Shown: piece after piece, positions 62,778 to 64,000 of the stretch
Layout: each line of letters opens with the position of its first letter
Position numbering within the stretch: position 1 is the stretch's first letter
Assembly (NCBI RefSeq): GCF_025377685.1
Contig: NZ_JACEHK010000009.1
Coordinates: 93,595 to 157,594, forward strand
DNA length: 64,000 bases
Direction of reading: 5' to 3'
Source: Anaerobacillus sp. CMMVII
Lineage (GTDB): Bacteria; Bacillota; Bacilli; Bacillales; Anaerobacillaceae
Position numbers and translations under genes: made by a program
Notes under the pieces: model-generated
What the model was told of the DNA's origin: nothing
The model's database searches: none
What the model saw: the letters and a program-made list of their open reading frames with translations, nothing else

Positions 62778-62829
62778 GGGGTCTGACCCCCACTGCGTTA
62801 AAGCTTTAACGCGGCGGGGGTCAGACCCC
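62778..62829. repeat. 52-bp palindrome family, locus 14 (complete)
   Basis: GGGGTCTGACCCCCACTGC, GTTAAAGCTTTAACGC, GGCGGGGGTCAGACCCC. Between convergent genes, 10 nt after one stop and 31 nt from the other. Confidence 0.95.
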
Positions 62830-62860
62830 GTTAAAATACCGTTAGAATTACTCAATTAAG

Positions 62861-64000
62861 TTAAACCCAACTATACTTATATCCTTGATCTTCTAAGGCA
62901 TGTGCTTGTTTGACTACATTAAGTGGTCTAAACGTATCGATCATTACGGCTAACTCTAGTGTTTCTTTCTTTCCGATACTTGCCTCTGCTTTCCCTGGAT
63001 GTGGTCCGTGTGGAATGCCAGAAGGGTGTAACGTAAATGATCCCTCCTCTATTCCTTTCCGACTCATAAAGTTCCCTTCTACATAATAAAGAACTTCGTC
63101 ACTATCGACATTACTATGATAATAAGGGGCAGGAATTGCTTCTGGATGGTAATCATACATCCTCGGAACAAATGAACAGATGACAAAATTATTTCCTTCA
63201 AATGTCTGATGGATTGGCGGTGGCATATGAATTCGACCAGTGATCGGCTCAAAATCAGCTACATTGAATATATATGGATAAAGATAGCCATCCCAGCCAA
63301 CAACATCTAATGGGTGGTGATTAAAGGTATGAGAATGCAAAAAGCCACGTGATTTTGTTCTTACCTCATACTCTTTCGTTTCCACATGGGTCTCTAGCTT
63401 TTCCGGTCCATGGAAATCTCGTTCGCAAAAAGGACTGTGTTCAAGCAACTGTCCATGCGCATTGCGATAACGCTTTGGCGTTGTTATCCAACTATTGGTC
63501 TCTATCACTAAGAATTTAGAATCACCTTGGTCAGGTACAACTCTATAAATGGTTCCGATCGGTAAAACGATGTAATCTCCAGGTTTATACGTTAGTGTCC
63601 CAAAGGTCGATTCCACTTTTCCAGAACCATAATGAACAAATAATACTTCATCCCCATCGCCATTTCGGTAAAATATTCCATTGACTGAGATGGATTAACA
63701 ATTCCGATGAGAACGTCTTCGTTTCCAAGCACATACTGCCTTCCCATGACCGCATCGCTTTTTTCTGTATATTGATTGGATCGAAGATGGCGGGGAGCGA
63801 GATCACTTTGTTCCTCGTATTGTATTCGACAATCCTTTAACAATTCAGATTTTGTAATGCTTGTAGGTGGATGATGATGATACAAAATCGATTGAATTCC
63901 TGAAAAACCTTTCGTCCCATCACTTGTTCGCGGTAGAGCGAACCATCCTCTTTTCGAAAAATCGTATGTCTTTACTGGGATTTGCCCCGCTTTTTATAAA
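62861..64000 (-). pseudogene. hmgA: Homogentisate 1,2-dioxygenase, one frameshift, 5' end beyond window
   Basis: The protein runs from the window edge (GQIPVKTYDFSKRGWFALPRTSDGTKG) through YHHHPPTSI to NPSQSMEYF. Then one T is missing (A4 at 63670-63673 on the plus strand where five are expected), and the next frame continues GDEVLFVHYGSGKVESTFGTLTYKPGDY. The C-terminal part has HTFNHHPLDVVGWDGYLYPYIFNVADFEPITGRIHMPPPIHQTFEGNNFVICSFVPR with His and Glu iron ligands. It opens homogentisate to maleylacetoacetate in Phe/Tyr breakdown. The single homopolymer loss suggests a sequencing error; the gene may be intact in life. Confidence 0.85.

Noticed and set aside
9144..62829. Repeats resembling a CRISPR array
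   Set aside because: The palindromic units are kilobases apart, lack regular spacers and have no cas genes nearby.

Overview
The window looks like chromosomal DNA of a low-GC, spore-former-like member of the Bacillaceae (Firmicutes). The gene set points this way: RNase J, a PadR/HAAS membrane-protein module, a trehalose PTS operon with TreR, YxiN/DbpA-type helicase, YetF, small YrzQ- and YkvS-like proteins, strong AGGAGG ribosome binding sites and frequent TTG starts. No rRNA, tRNA, CRISPR array or prophage was seen. A facultatively anaerobic lifestyle is suggested by a DUF438/hemerythrin/PAS - Crp/Fnr - DUF2249 - GGDEF/EAL - V4R cluster near 50.8-56 kb. The genus cannot be fixed from the sequence alone.

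Layout. 0-6.6 kb: truncated ABC permease, a small secreted protein, an ORF-less group II intron (minus strand), two membrane proteins, an ECF sigma/anti-sigma pair with a likely autoregulated promoter, and a cation exchanger gene behind a Mn2+ (yybP-ykoY) riboswitch. 7-15 kb: broken acyl-ACP desaturase, lipoprotein, broken DUF4173-like membrane gene with a HAAS/PadR pair, M42 aminopeptidase, and several small proteins. 15-27 kb: nagA with a phosphatase, DUF1287 protein, a 1415-aa TPR protein containing a C39-like peptidase domain, IS copy 1, a vWA/HTH divergent pair, RNase J. 27-41 kb: GH43 enzyme, HtpX, MFS exporter, acetamidase/formamidase family protein, tre operon, SDR, and a response regulator/sensor/kinase operon. 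41-50 kb: broken peroxiredoxin, ketopantoate reductase, two aldo/keto reductases, YetF, DbpA, MOSC protein, YeiH. 50-64 kb: the anaerobic/redox cluster, IS copy 2, serA behind a ZTP riboswitch, kynU-kynB-kynA, and the end of a homogentisate dioxygenase gene.

The most striking feature is a dense family of about 52-bp nested palindromes (outer arms GGGGTCTGACCCC, core resembling GCGTTAAAGCTTTAACGC). They occupy 14 intergenic loci in 64 kb, many right after stop codons. Both copies of a 1.47-kb IS4-family element are inserted in the outer arm of such a palindrome, each flanked by an 11-bp duplication of the arm. Three promoters of the redox cluster share a TGA-N6-TCA dyad placed exactly 29.5 bp before the first base of a -10 hexamer, which predicts a small Crp/Fnr regulon.

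Caution: several genes are interrupted by single-base indels, and many of these lie in homopolymer runs (anti-sigma factor, exchanger, IS copy 1 transposase, homogentisate dioxygenase). Some of these 'pseudogenes' may therefore be sequence errors. The peroxiredoxin has a TGA exactly at the peroxidatic cysteine codon followed by a small SECIS-like hairpin, but it also carries two frameshifts, so selenocysteine is possible but unproven.
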